The notes beneath the pieces were generated by a model, which had not been told where the DNA came from, searched no databases, and saw only the letters and a program-made list of their open reading frames with translations. From assembly GCA_963824275.1 (NCBI GenBank), contig CAWGOT010000006.1:1364001-1428000 (forward strand): 64,000 nt of DNA, in the 5' to 3' direction. The translations under genes were made by a program, and so were the position numbers. This document shows positions 36,828-47,867 of this stretch, one piece after another. Position 1 is the first letter of the stretch; each line of letters starts with the position of its first letter. The stretch is from JANXQG01 sp963824275 (lineage in GTDB: Bacteria > Planctomycetota > Planctomycetia > Pirellulales > Thermoguttaceae).

Positions 36828-39414
36828 ATGAAACACTTAATACTGAGCCTCCTGTTGTGCAGTGTCGCGTCGGCTGCACCCAGCTTTCCGCAGTGGAAGA
36901 TCATCAAAACCAAATACCCGACCGCGGACACGGTGGTCGCCGGTTATAATGTCCTGGATTTTGGCGCCCTGGGCGATGGGAAGACCGATTGCACGCAGGC
37001 CTTTCAGCAGGCCCTGGACAATATGCGCAAGGCGGGCGGGGGCACCGTGTTTGTGCCCGAGGGCCGCTACGTCATAAAGGGGACACTACAGGTTCCCACG
37101 TCGGTGACCTTGCGCGGCGAGTGGGCCGCGCCGACCGCCAAGAGTCCCGCCGTCCAAGGCACCGTGCTGATGGCATACAGCGGCCGCGGCGATGCCAACG
37201 CCGCGCCCTTTATCGGCCTCAACCAATGCGCCGGCATCAAAGACCTGTCCATCTGGTATCCCGAGCAGACTGCCCAGGCCATCGTGGCCTATCCCTATTG
37301 CCTGGTTCAGACGGGCGGGGACAACGCCACCTTTGAAAACCTGACCCTGGTCAATCCCTATCTGGGCATCCGCATCGGGCCCCGGGGGAATGAGTTGCAC
37401 TACGTGCATAATGTCTATGGCACGCCCCTGAGCGTCGGGCTTCGCTACGACATGACCACGGACATCGGCCGCTTGGAGAACATCCATTTTTCACCAGATT
37501 ACTGGTGCCAAAGCGGTCTCTCGAACGCGCCGGCCGCCCATGGCCCCCTGGCCGCGTGGTTGATGACCAACGGCACGGCGATCAACATGGAACGCAGCGA
37601 TTGGGAGTACGTGGCGTATGTTTTCCTTGACGGATACCACTACGGCTTTTTGATGACCAGCGGCGCGGGAGGGGCGCCAATGCCCAGTTCTACGGCATGA
37701 TCATTCGCGACTGCCAGACCGCCGTCGAGGTCCAGGCGACCAATCCCTTTGGCATGGAGTTTGCCAAGTGCACCTTCGAGGGACGAGAATACGGCTTCCG
37801 CCTGGGCAGCCGCTTTAGCGCGGCGATTCTGTTGAACGACTGCGATCTCTCGGCCGAACAGGCCCTGTATTCGGAGGGAAGCGGTTGTTTCATTGCGCAG
37901 AACAGCCGGATCACACGCGGCAACATCGCCCTCACCGGCGGCGTGCTGGCCCTCACCGCATGCAAGATCCAGGACGTCAAGGCGGCAGATTTCACTGGGC
38001 AAAAGTGTGCGGGGCTTCGTTGGTGGGCAATACGTTTGCCAACCCGGTCAATCGCAAATTGGCGCCCCCGATCAAGAGTGAATTGGCTGCCGGGAAGTTG
38101 TTTGTGAGCGACCAAGCGGTGGATTTGGGTCCCTTTCCCACATACGACGCAAACGAGACCCGCGTTTCGCGTCCCGCCCGCGATGTGTCGTATGTGGTCA
38201 CCGATGCGCCCTGGAAGGCCAATGGCCGCGGTGAGGAAGACGACGCTCCGGCCGTGCAGAAAGCGCCTGCGCAAGCCGGCAAAGACGGCGGCGGCATCGT
38301 GTTTGTGCCGGGGGGCAATTATGTCATCCGCGACTTGCTCGTCGTGCCCAGCGGGGTCGAATTGCGGGGCGTTTATGACGTGCCGCACCACACCGTCGGC
38401 GGCGGCAGCATGTTGCACGTCTATCCTGGAACCAAGCCCAGCGTTGCGCTCCTCGCCCGCGCCGGCCTGCGCGGTCTCACCTTCAACTACCCGGAGCAAT
38501 CGGCCGGCAACTGGAAGGAATATCCCTTCCTGATCCAGGGCCAGGGAGACGACCTCTATATCATCGACGTCAACTGCGGCAATCCTTACCAGCTTCTGGA
38601 CCTCAAGACCAAGCGCTGCGACAGGCATTATGTCGATTACCTGTCGGGATCGCCGCTCCGCACCGGGGTTGCGGTGGGAGGAGGCAGCAGCGACGGACAG
38701 GTCCGCAACGTGATGTTCAATACCCACTACTGGACCCGCGTCGTGGGCGGGAATCGCTTCTTTGCCAGCAGCACCGCCCGGTCGGCGTTCAACGCGGTCT
38801 GGGGATATCAAAAGGAGAATCTGGATGCCTTATGGGTGGGCAACTGCCAACGCGAACTGCTTTACCAGAACTTCGCCTATGGCTCGCTCTACGGCATGCA
38901 CTTCACCCAGCAGGAGGGCCGCGGACCCGAAGATTGCATTGTCCACGGGCACGGCACCGACGGTTCCAAGACGGGGGTCTATTTCGAACGCGGCACGGGT
39001 CGTATCGACCTGGTCAACTCCGAATTGGTGTCCATGTCCTCGAGCAATAAAGTGGTTATCAAACTGGGGCCCGATTTTCAAGGCGTCGCCCGCCTCATCA
39101 ATACGATGGTCTGGGGCGATCCGAGCACCCTCGCACAAGTGGATAACGGTGCGCTGTGGCTGCTGGGCTTGCATGCCACCCAGTATGGCAACGGACTGCA
39201 GATCCACCAGGGCGAGGTCACGGCCGTCGATGTGAACTACACGGGACGCGGCAACCGCTCCGCGCGTCCCAGCCATCTGGGCCTGGCGGGAGCCAAGGCC
39301 AAGGCCACCCTCATCGGCAACATCACCCAAGGTGAACTCGCGGTGAGCGACACCTCGAGCGAAGGTGGCCCGCAGGCGCCTAAACCCGTGCTGATTGGCA
39401 ACCTGACTCGATAG
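36828..39414 (+). CDS. Double pectin-lyase-fold (beta-helix) secreted protein, frameshifted
   Basis: About 861 residues joined across shifts near 37680 and 38000. The signal peptide is MKHLILSLLLCSVASAAP. Two pectate-lyase-superfamily modules each open with the characteristic layout. The first has VLDFGALGDGKTDCTQAFQQ and GGTVFVPEGRYVIKGTLQVP. The second has GEEDDAPAVQKAPAQAG and GGGIVFVPGGNYVIRDLLVV. Both continue into right-handed beta-helix repeats. The catalytic residues of GH28 or of polysaccharide lyases are not obvious. It is the third gene of the operon and the likely backbone-attacking or binding component. Confidence 0.85.
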
Positions 39415-39478
39415 ACTTCGTCAGGGCAAGCCGCCCCCCGTCACTGTTTGACAGAGGCGGACGTGCGTTCATTGGGCG

Positions 39479-41379
39479 TTAGTCGAACCCATATCCGATG
39501 CGGAAGGCGACCTTCCCGTCCGCCAAGCGGCGGATGTTGGTGAGATACACCGGCAGCCCGTTTCCTGTCAGGGCCGCGCTGGAAGGCCTGGTGAAGGGCG
39601 TGAAAGACGTGTTGCCGGCGGTTGGAAAGGGCATGTTCCGCACATCCGTGCGCAAGTTGCTCGCAGCATTGGCCGCTTCCAGGATCGGCCGCCCGTAAAC
39701 GACCCGCCAGATCAACAAACCTGTGCCCGGAACACTCGCGTCGAAGCCGATCCGCTGCCGATTCTCCAGCAGGAAGTACTCGCTGCCGTCGGGGCGGACC
39801 GGGATCTTGAAACACTGGTTGGTCGTGTTCTCCACGGCTGCCAACACGAGATCCTGTTTCACCGTGGGATCGATCATGGCCGGCGTCAGCCAGCCGAGCC
39901 TCTCCTTGCACCATGCGCTCATGTGCTGCGGCCGCCCGCCGCCGACTTGGACCGACATTAGGTCCCAGTTTCCCAGACTCTGCGCGTAGGGGTTTGCCGG
40001 ACGCTGAGGCGGCTGGGGCGTGGCGTCGCCGGGCGCGTGCGGCGGATGTAGAGGTCGGGCAAGCCCAGCACGTGTCCGAACTCGTGGCACATCGCGCTGA
40101 TGTCGGACATCCGCCTTCCGCCTTCGGGGGCGATGAAATAGCGGAAACGGCGGTTGCGGTAGGCCATCATGCTGGAATGCGGCCAGTAGACGCTCGTGAG
40201 TTCGCGGGCCGCCACGCCTCCCGCGTAGATGAAAGCCACCGCGTCATAGGCGTTCAGCACGCTTGCGCCCTCGCGGGCCACGAGCTTATCGAGGGCTTCT
40301 CGCAGGAGGAGCGAGTCCCGGTTGCCGCCGCCGGCATTGCCCGTTCCGGCGGTGGAACCGGTCGTGGAATACTCCAAGCGGTTGCGGCTGACCTGGACCG
40401 CCTCAAACGCCTTCCCCTGCACGTGGAACAGCCCGCTGGACAGTTCGGAATAGAAATCGTTGACGCTGCCGTAGGCGGTCTGCCCCGTCGCGGTGCGGGT
40501 GTAGGTCTTGGTGCTGAAGAACTCCCGCTCCCAGTCTTTCGGCGTGATGTTGGCGTTGTGCTTCACGTCGGGGAATTCGATCAGGACCAAGGCGAGCTTC
40601 AGGGCCTCCTGCGGCCTGGATGCACCCATCGCGCGACGGGCCGTGAAATTCCCGCCCCGCCCGCTGATGGGAATGTCCGGGGAGCTGAGCGACGCCAGCG
40701 AGGCGTTGAGTTGCAGCTCCTTGCCGTCGCGCCGAACTGCCAGGGCTGCGACGTTGTTCGTTCCCGTGTCGGCCAGCGCGTCGTGCAGCCGCAGGGAAGC
40801 GTCAAGCGCGGCGTCGCCCAGGTGGAGAATCAGGTCGCCCGCTTTCAAGCCGGCCTTGGCCCCCGGCGAATCGGCGTCTACGCTCTCGACTTGCTCGCCC
40901 TCGTTGCTTGAGGCCGGCCGCGTGGAAACGCCGAGCCGGATCCGCTCGATCGGCCGGCCTACGGCGCCCAGCGATGCGAGCTTCGCCGACACTTCCAGCG
41001 GCTTGCCGCCCCGCAGCAGCGAGAGCTTGACGGTCTGACCGGGGGCCTTGGCTTGGATCAACTTCCGCAGGGCGTCGGGCGTCGCCGCCGGCTGGCCGTC
41101 AAAGCGGTCGATGACATCGTCGGTCATGACTCCGGCCTTCGACGCGGGCGCGCCGGCCGCCACACCCGTGACGAGCAACTTCCCCGCGGCCACGTCGCTG
41201 CTGAGACCGAGAAAGCCCATCTCGCCCACCGCCGTGCGGGCCAAGGCGTCGATGCGGCTCACCTGCGCCGTGGCCGGGGTCTTCAGTTCGGGCGAATCTG
41301 CCGCGTAAAGCGGCAGGGCTGACAACGTCAGCAAGGCGGGAAGAAGAACGCGGATGGAATTGCGCAACGGCAAGTTCAT
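39479..41379 (-). CDS. PDZ-containing M6-family secreted metalloprotease, frameshifted
   Basis: About 633 residues. Signal peptide MNLPLRNSIRVLLPALLTLS, then two PDZ domains (GFLGLSSDVAAGKLLVTGVA; QVESVDADSPGAKAGLKAGD). The M6-type catalytic domain has the zinc motif in MCHEFGHVLGLPDLY. A shift near 40040 joins the rest, which contains the conserved GNWDLMSVQ (the M6 GxWDLM motif), SAWCKERLGWL and YFLLENRQRIGFD. M6 proteases (immune inhibitor A type) cut extracellular proteins. PDZ domains in front are uncommon and suggest a substrate-binding or oligomerising role. It has no obvious operon partner. Confidence 0.88.
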
Positions 41380-41562
41380 GGGACTCTCGACTTTTTAGGC
41401 TGCCGAGCCCAGGCCGCAAGAGTGGAGCCCATCTGAGAAGCAGATTCCGGGCGGCGCACCGAGGATGATCGGCACTCTCAGACAGGTCCTTCGGGACGGG
41501 GGCTGATGGAAGGAATCGGATGCATTATACCGCGAGCGCCAATTGCTGTCAATATTTTCCCG

Positions 41563-42435
41563 TCAGTAATTGCCCACGACTTGCCCGTCGTTTCGTGCCG
41601 CCAGACAATCCAGCACGCTGCCCTGGATAGTCTGCTCGAGGAAGTGGACCGAGGCATCGCAGAAGAGGAATTGGGCGCCGCCCGGATGGTTGCTGCCGCA
41701 CGCCTGGACCGCCTGTCCATTGATGCAATAGTCCGGGCTGGAATTGAGCCACCATGTGCAATCGCTGGTGTAGACCGATCCGCCTTCCATGCCGCGCATG
41801 CCGGCCCAGATAGCGGCCACGTAGCCCTGGTCCCCGGGACTCAGCAAGCACTCGCCGACGATCAAGGTGTTCGACGCGCCGTCGGGGATCGCGGCCATCG
41901 GCAGCGAGCTGTTCAGGTAGAGCATGCCGTTCTGATTGGACAAGGAATCGTACGACGCGAAAGGAGTCGTCTGGTTTCCCGCGATGCCGCGGTAATTCGA
42001 CTTGGCGTGAAAGCCCTTGCGCTGATTCAGCCCAGGCCCCGTATCCGAAGGGCATTGGTAGACGCTCAGCGCGGTCTGGGTTGCGGGACACGGCGGCGCA
42101 AAGCCCGCACCCTGACCGAATTTGCTCGTATCGGGATCCAAGGTCTCATAAGGCGGCGTCTGCTCCAAATAGGGCAGAAGGTAAACGGACCAGGACCAGT
42201 GGGGACTCGACCAGTCATTACGATTACCACGGTATGCCGGCGGAAAGGCCTCCGTTGCCGTCAGGTAGCAGTGCAAACCGATTCCTTGCTGGTGGAGATT
42301 GTTGCCGCAAGCGATCCGCCGACCGGCTTCGCGAGCCCCGTTCACCGCCGGCAACAAGAGGGAAAGCAGCGTGCCGATAATGGCAATCACCGTAAGCAGT
42401 TCGACCAGTGTGAATCCGCGCGGTCTGGGCAGCAT
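41563..42435 (-). CDS. DUF1559 prepilin-type protein
   Basis: 290 residues from the ATG at 42435, preceded by the strong site AGGGAGGT. It opens with a type IV prepilin leader and helix (GFTLVELLTVIAIIGTLLSL) cleaved before FTLVE. It has the DUF1559 central domain (YLTATEAFPPAYRGNRNDWS, CPSDTGPGLNQRKGF) and the C-terminal H-X9-DG-type motif (NHPGGAQFLFCDASVHFLEQ). Such proteins are greatly expanded in planctomycetes and are probably pseudopilin-like secretion or cell-surface components. The domain match is secure, the role is unknown. Confidence 0.95.
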   Translation of the reverse strand: MLPRPRGFTLVELLTVIAIIGTLLSLLLPAVNGAREAGRRIACGNNLHQQGIGLHCYLTATEAFPPAYRGNRNDWSSPHWSWSVYLLPYLEQTPPYETLDPDTSKFGQGAGFAPPCPATQTALSVYQCPSDTGPGLNQRKGFHAKSNYRGIAGNQTTPFASYDSLSNQNGMLYLNSSLPMAAIPDGASNTLIVGECLLSPGDQGYVAAIWAGMRGMEGGSVYTSDCTWWLNSSPDYCINGQAVQACGSNHPGGAQFLFCDASVHFLEQTIQGSVLDCLAARNDGQVVGNY

Positions 42436-42755
42436 TTTCCACCTCCCTGACAATCCCAACGGCAGAGCTCCGCGGAACGACTCTCGGATCCCGAGGAGGA
42501 ACAGGTTGGGCGACGACTGCCTTGCCTCAGGATTCCGTAAGAATGCATTCGTCATGCCAAAAGTGGACAATCCGCTGTTGCATCAGAAAGCCTTGCCGCA
42601 TCTAGCCTTGCGCGTCGGCAACCGGGACGGCAACGAAAGCGCTTGCGAACATTCCTCGACTGCGATTGCGTTCTCGTACAGCACTTGTAGCAAAATGCAA
42701 CACTTTGGCCGATGGCGTTCCACGAATCCCGGGCCTCGATCTTTGATCTCCCGCC
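42436..42755. other. 320-bp intergenic region, nothing recognised
   Basis: The region between the DUF1559 start and the PIN toxin stop shows no coding frame, no RNA fold and no repeat that I can support. It must contain the promoter for the DUF1559 gene, but no clear -35/-10 pair stands out. Confidence 0.4.
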
Positions 42756-43203
42756 TCAAGGATGGAGATTCGGGTTGTCTACGGCGAGCCCTTCCCGTGC
42801 GGCTGCCGCGTTTAGCTCATTATCCGCTGAGATAAAAACAACCGGTGACAAGCCGATTCGGACAGAGATTTGATTCACTTGGCATCCCGCGGCTAACTGG
42901 ACCGCGTCATAGCCGCGCAGGCCATGCGCTTCCGCGAGCGACATCGCTTGCTGCAAGAGAAGATCATTGACCTCAACGACCTGATAGTCGGAAACCCAAT
43001 CCGATCGAAGTTGGCTGTAAATGGAAGCCGCGTCCGAAGTTGCGATCGCCCCACCGCGCACGCCGCGCGATGGCTGCGACGATCTCCACGCCGGATATTT
43101 CGTTGCGCAAAGAAGGGTTGAAAAGACCGGCCACCCACGTGGAGCCAACTTCGCTTACGTATCGTTTCACGAGGGCGCTGCTATCTGCGAAATAGTCGGC
43201 CAT
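42756..43203 (-). CDS. PIN-domain toxin, one frameshift
   Basis: About 148 residues from MADYFADSSALVKRYVSEVG, a PIN ribonuclease start with the first acidic residue (ADSSALVKRY). A glutamate lies in SGVEIVAAIARRA. After a shift near 43060 the C-terminal half has GLRGYDAVQLAAG (the conserved RxxDAxxL) and VFISADNELNAAAAREGLAV. The four acidic positions expected of a Mg2+-dependent VapC-type nuclease are present. Its ATG follows directly on the TAA of the antitoxin gene, a standard toxin-antitoxin arrangement. Confidence 0.85.
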
Positions 43204-43467
43204 TTAACGGCGTTCCGCAATGATCGTTTCGGAGACGGGCTGGCCTTGCACTTCGACGAGTCGTCGCTGCGCGTTGCAATCCTGGCGCGGCGGCCTGATC
43301 TGCTTGACCAAGCCAGCAGCCAAGAGCGCCTGATGGAAAGTCTCGCGCTTCGGAGACTCCGCCTGCGGCCCAAGACGCGAGCGAACGGCTCGTTCGAGGT
43401 GCCGCAACTCGTCGGGTTCCAAGGTCCGAAGCTGGTCGAGTATTTCGTGAAGTGCCGTTTGCGCCAT
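43204..43467 (-). CDS. Antitoxin partner of the PIN toxin
   Basis: 87 residues from MAQTALHEILDQLRTLEPDE. GGAGGAG seven bases before the ATG supports this start over a longer frame to 43626. The protein is charged and helical (LRHLERAVRSRLGPQAESPK) with a basic C-terminus. It resembles short planctomycete and cyanobacterial antitoxins that pair with PIN toxins. The toxin starts immediately after its stop. DNA binding and autorepression would be expected but are not seen directly. Confidence 0.75.
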   Translation of the reverse strand: MAQTALHEILDQLRTLEPDELRHLERAVRSRLGPQAESPKRETFHQALLAAGLVKQIRPPRQDCNAQRRLVEVQGQPVSETIIAERR

Positions 43468-43646
43468 GGTTGTCTCCTCCAGATTCCTCGCGACATGCAG
43501 CGAAATTGGCATCCAAGCGGAGGCACGTCTGCCCACTTCACTGCAATTATAGGCTAATTCGGATTGCCGAGCAACGGACCCTCTACTCTTCCCCCGTCTT
43601 GCTCGGTCCCGGCGAATAATATACAATACGGAAGGAGGGTTAGTTT

Positions 43647-43773
43647 ATGCCGCTCTTGGAAATTCCGGACGAAATTCTAGAACTTGCGGGCTTGAGCGCG
43701 CGAACCGATCGTCGAGTTTGCTTGCAGTCTCTTTGATGCCGGGAAGTTGCCGCTTTGGCCCGCCGCCAGGCTA
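43647..43773 (+). pseudogene. UPF0175 antitoxin remnant
   Basis: AAGGAGGG lies upstream of an ATG starting MPLLEIPDEILELAGLSAR. A one-base shift then gives EPIVEFACSLFDAGKLPLWP followed by AARL, the typical first half of UPF0175 antitoxins. The second half is missing: the sequence passes into the converging gene that ends at 43776. In the native frame it stops after 29 residues. It is a decayed toxin-antitoxin unit next to a live one. Confidence 0.65.
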
Positions 43774-43775
43774 CC

Positions 43776-44051
43776 TTACATCGCCGCCCATAGCAGCCCA
43801 AACAGGACCCAGGCCACGATGATCACGACCAGCGTTTTCCAAGAGAAGCTCGACGAGGAGCGACGCTCGATGTGGATTGCCGCGATCCATACATAAAGCG
43901 TGACGACAAGCACACCAAACCATGGGGACCATTTCATCAGCGACAGCGTGACCGCAACGACCGTCGTCAAGCCGAGCAGCTCAGCAAGGCTGAATTGGAA
44001 CCAGTGGCGTTCGGACTTCGGCGCGTCGGGTTGAGGATCGAGCGGAGTCAT
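43776..44051 (-). CDS. Small two-helix membrane protein (planctomycete FQFSL type)
   Basis: 91 residues from the ATG at 44051 (MTPLDPQPDAPKSERHW). It has the short planctomycete motif FQFSLAELLGLTTVVAVTLS followed by hydrophobic helices (FGVLVVTLYVWIAAIH and TLVVIIVAWVLFGLLW). Proteins of this kind are common in planctomycetes, with no known function. A longer frame runs upstream through the palindrome at 44074-44274 but encodes Arg/Ala low-complexity sequence and is rejected. Confidence 0.65.
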   Translation of the reverse strand: MTPLDPQPDAPKSERHWFQFSLAELLGLTTVVAVTLSLMKWSPWFGVLVVTLYVWIAAIHIERRSSSSFSWKTLVVIIVAWVLFGLLWAAM

Positions 44052-44073
44052 GGGCTTGGCGATGCCGGCAAAC

Positions 44074-44274
44074 GCCCCCACTGCCCCTGCGGCAGTGGAG
44101 CGATGTTTGGCCACTACACTGGCTTTCCCTGCAATGTCGCCTCGCCGCGCTTCGCGTGCCGCCCGCCCGGCCCTCCGGGCCGGGCGGGCGGCACGCGAAG
44201 CGCGGCGAAAATGGGGATTGCCGGCGCTCGTAGTGGCCAAACAGACGCTCCACTGCCGCAGGGGCAGTGGGGGC
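44074..44274. repeat. Nested inverted repeat, about 200 bp
   Basis: The outer arms at 44074-44117 and 44230-44274 are near-exact reverse complements (GTAGTGGCCAAACA and GCCCCCACTGCCCC blocks). Inside is a 32-bp perfect hairpin with a 3-base loop (44142-44173 and 44177-44208; core TCGCCGCGCTTCGCGTGCCG). It looks like one palindromic element inserted within another. Confidence 0.9.
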
Positions 44275-44329
44275 TCTTACGTTCGAGTAAATCATATTCC
44301 ACACGCCGGCGGAAAGCTGCCGTGGCTGT

Positions 44330-47053
44330 TCAAACCTCAGACCTTGGCTGCCGTCGAAACCGCTTGCACCATGGGGGCCGGCTCGGCGGCCGCGTCGGCC
44401 GGGGCGCGGCGGGGGAATCGATCGGCTCCTCCAAGAGCGGCTCCGGCGCGATCGATTCCATGTAGCGGCGGATGAAACTCACGGTCTCGTCGACCGTGTC
44501 GGCCTGAATCAGGATCAGGTCGCCGGGCTTGGCGCCGCGGAGGGCGTACTCGACGGCCGCATCGGCGCCGCGGATCTCATCGATCTGCCGCACCCGCTTG
44601 CCCTTCTCCACGCCGCCACGAAAGAGGCGGATGATCTCGCCTTCCGCCCGGCCGCGGAGATAGTGGTCCTCGTACAGGATCACCTGGTCGAAGGCCTCGC
44701 CCAACAACTCGCCCTGGCGAATCATGTCGCAGTCGCGGCGATCGCCGGCCGTGCTGTAGACGCACGTCCGCCGCTGGTGCGGGAACTTGTCCATCACCGG
44801 AATCAAGGCCGCCAGGGCGTCGGCATTGTGCCCGTAGTCGACAATCACCGTCGCCCCGTGGATGTCCAGCAAGTTGAAGCGGGCCGGAACCTTGTCGAGG
44901 TCGGCGGTGAACGATTCGGCCCGGGCGCGAATCACGTCGGCCGGCACCTTCAAGGCCATCGCGGCGGCGATCGCGGCCAGCGTGTTTTCCACGTGGAACG
45001 TAACGCTTCCGCCGCGGGTCAACGGCACGCGGCTCAAGGACAGGAATGCCTCTTCCCGCGCGCCTTCGGCCACGATGATCGTGTTGTCGCGAACGAAGAT
45101 CGCCTGCCCTCCGAGACTCCGATGCCGCACGATCACGGGATGATTGCCGTCCAGGGCAAAGTAGCGGATCCTGCCGGCCGAATAGGGGGCCATGGCCACG
45201 CAGTGCGGATCGTTGGCATTCAGGACCGAAGTGCCGCCGGGCGGCACGACGTCGACGATGCAACGCTTGACCTTGGCCAGCGTCTCGACGTTGTGGACCT
45301 CGCTCAGGCCGAGGTGATCGCCCTCGCCGATGTTGGTCACCACTGCCACGTCGCAGCGCGTCGAAGGCCAGGCCTTCCCGCAGGATGCCGCCGCGGGCCG
45401 TTTCGAAGACGGCGGCCTCGACCGCCGGATTCATGAGCACGGCGCGGGCGCTCTTCGGCCCGGAGCAGTCGCCCGTGTCGATGCGGCGGCTGTCGACGTA
45501 GATGCCGTCGGTGCAGGTCATGCCCACGCGGAGACCGTTGCCGCGAAGGATGTGCGCGATGAAGCGCGTGGTGGTCGTCTTGCCGTTGGTGCCCGTCACC
45601 GCGACGATGGGGATCCGCCCGTCCTCGCCCTCGGGGAAGAGCGTGGCGACGATCGCCTCGCCGACCGGGCGGGAGATGCCGACCGAGGGCTGCAAGTGCA
45701 TCCGCAGTCCCGGCGCCGCGTTGACTTCCACGATCACGCCGCCTTGCTCTTCCAGCGGCACGCTGATATCGGTCGCCACGACGTCGACGCCGGCAATGTC
45801 CAGGCCGATCACCTGGGCCGCTTCCACGGCGCGGGCCGCCACCTGGGGATGGACCCGCTCGGTGACGTCGATGGCCGTGCCGCCGGTGCTCAGGTTGCCG
45901 TTGCGGCGAATGAGGACGATGCGTGCCGGCGGGCGGGACGGAATCGGGCGTGTAGCCCTGATCGGCCAGCACGGCCAGCGACACGGCGTCGAGCTTGATC
46001 TTGCTCAAGACGGTGGCGTGGTGCTCGCCGCGGCGCGGATCGAGGTTCACGACGTCGACCAGTTCGCGAATCGTCCGCACGCCGTCGCCCAGCACCTGGG
46101 CCGGCTCGCGGCGGGCCGCCGCCACGACCTTGCCGCCGACGACCAGCAGGCGATAATCGTGGCCCGGGGCGAACTTCTCCACGACCACGTGCTTTGCTCT
46201 CGGCCAAGGCGGCCTGATAGGCGGCCACGATCTGCTCGCGAGTGGTGAGATTGGTGGCCACGCCGCGGCCTTGGTTGCCGTCGCGGGGCTTGACGACCAC
46301 CGGCACGCCGATGTCGCCGGCCGCCGCCCAGGCGTCGTCGGCATCGGTCACCGGCCGGCCTTCGGGCACCGGCACGCCCACGGCCTTCAACAACGATCCG
46401 CGTCAGTTCCTTGTCCTGGGCGATGGTCTCGGCAATGGCGCCGGTGCGGTCGGTCTCGGCGGCCTGGATGCGGCGGAGTTTCTCGCCGTAGCCGAACTGC
46501 ACCATGCTGTCGGTGTTCAACCGCCGGAAGGGAATGCCGCGGGCCTTGGCCGCGCGACGATCGCGCCGGTGCTGGGTCCGAGGCAGACCTCGTGGGCGAA
46601 GTCCCGCAGCCGCTCGACCTCGGCCTTCACGTCGAAGGGCCGATCGTGGATCGCCGCCAGGATGAGCTCCCGCGCGGCATGCAGGCACTCCGATCACCAG
46701 TTGCTCGTCGTGGTACTTGACGACCACGCGATAAACGCCCGGCTGCGAGGTCTCGCGGGCCCGCCCGAATCCGACCTCGCGGCCGGCAAGCGACTGCAGT
46801 TCCAGCGTAACGTGCTCGAGAATATGAGCCGGGATAGGTTCCGTCGCGCAGCCTTTGAAAGAACCCGCCGCGCTCGCCGATGCTGCAGCGGTGCTCGATC
46901 ATGCGTCGGCAGCCAGCTCATCAGCCGATCGCTGAATCCGGGGAAGTCGGTGGAGGGACGGTCGAGATCCTTCAGATCCACCCAGACTTCAATCACGGGC
47001 GCGTTGGTCCAGATGTTCGGACCCCGCAAGGCCAGCACTTTACGAAATTCCAT
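44330..47053 (-). CDS. cphA: Cyanophycin synthetase (CphA), multiple frameshifts
   Basis: About 900 residues recoverable from alternating frames. It opens with the family signature MEFRKVLALRGPNIW. FSDRLMSWLP and HRCSIGERGGFFQRL follow, then the ATP-grasp domain (KDNQGRG-like region, VVVKPRDGNQGRGVA) and the Mur-ligase-like half (VTGTNGKTTTTRFIAH, ETARGGILREGLAF, RFNLLDIHGATVIVDYGHNA). CphA polymerises arginine and aspartate into cyanophycin, a nitrogen store. At least seven single-base shifts are needed between 46930 and 45350, yet conserved blocks are otherwise intact. The divergent ABC-DUF1854 gene is a known companion type in cyanophycin loci. Confidence 0.88.
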
Positions 47054-47867
47054 AGTTGATTCTCACCGCAGGGAAATGAAGACATCGCCGTTGGAGAAAC
47101 GTCGCAGCCTTCGAAAGATTCCTTCTCTTACGCCAAGCGAGGCGTAAAGGTTTCATCGGCATTCTCAAAAATCCAGAGCACCTCTCCAACTTTGATCGTC
47201 TACGCTAGCACTGGTCCTAATATTGCGAACGCTCAATCATGATACTAAGGCTGTCCCTATCGCTTCGGATCCATTCAAGGTGTTCGAGACATAGAGTTGG
47301 ATGCCGACTACGCCGGCCCCGTCACGCAAGCCGATTCGCCGTTGGGTATTGGTTCGGGCCTCTTGGAAATGCGGGCACGCACTCGCAAAACCTTCGTTGG
47401 GGGGGCGGCCGCACCGCAGATACCTAAGCCTGCCTTTGCGGTCTCAATCAGGGTTGGGACACGAGCAAAAGGCTTCCTGGAGGGCGGGAGGAACGTGGCG
47501 TGAATCGTTCCGTCGATCTTCGAACTTCCCGATCCATTGATTGAAGCCTCGAACTTCAGGAAAAGCAATGGGGAGTCAGCCGATTTTCCGGAGATTCTCT
47601 ATCTAGCCCAGCCGCCTTGGACCTCCTATTCCAGTCTCTAAATCCAAACCTGGAAACGACTTCTGACGAGCCACTCTTGCGTTTCCGTCTGCGGTTCCCA
47701 TCACGACACCAGCCTAATTTTCCGGAAAGAGACCTGCCTGAGTGCCAAATCGGCATTTTGGCGGTCTTCCCTGAATCTATGCACCGATGTTACAATCTAC
47801 GGCACCCTCGCAGCCATACCCCCATGAAGTGGGCCAACCACTCCCAGCTTTTTGATCTAGGGCTTTT
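47054..47867. other. 814-bp intergenic region between divergent genes
   Basis: No supported gene. Several short frames exist (for example plus 47297-47503 and minus 47556-47756) without conserved features, convincing ribosome-binding sites or RNA folds. Being between two divergent cyanophycin genes it should hold promoters for both. Confidence 0.4.

Noticed and set aside
44052..44240. N-terminal extension of the small membrane protein
   Set aside because: It is translation of the palindrome (Arg/Ala repeats) and absent from the domain.
47236..47756. Several short frames between cphA and the ABC gene
   Set aside because: No ribosome-binding site, conserved motif or family; treated as intergenic.
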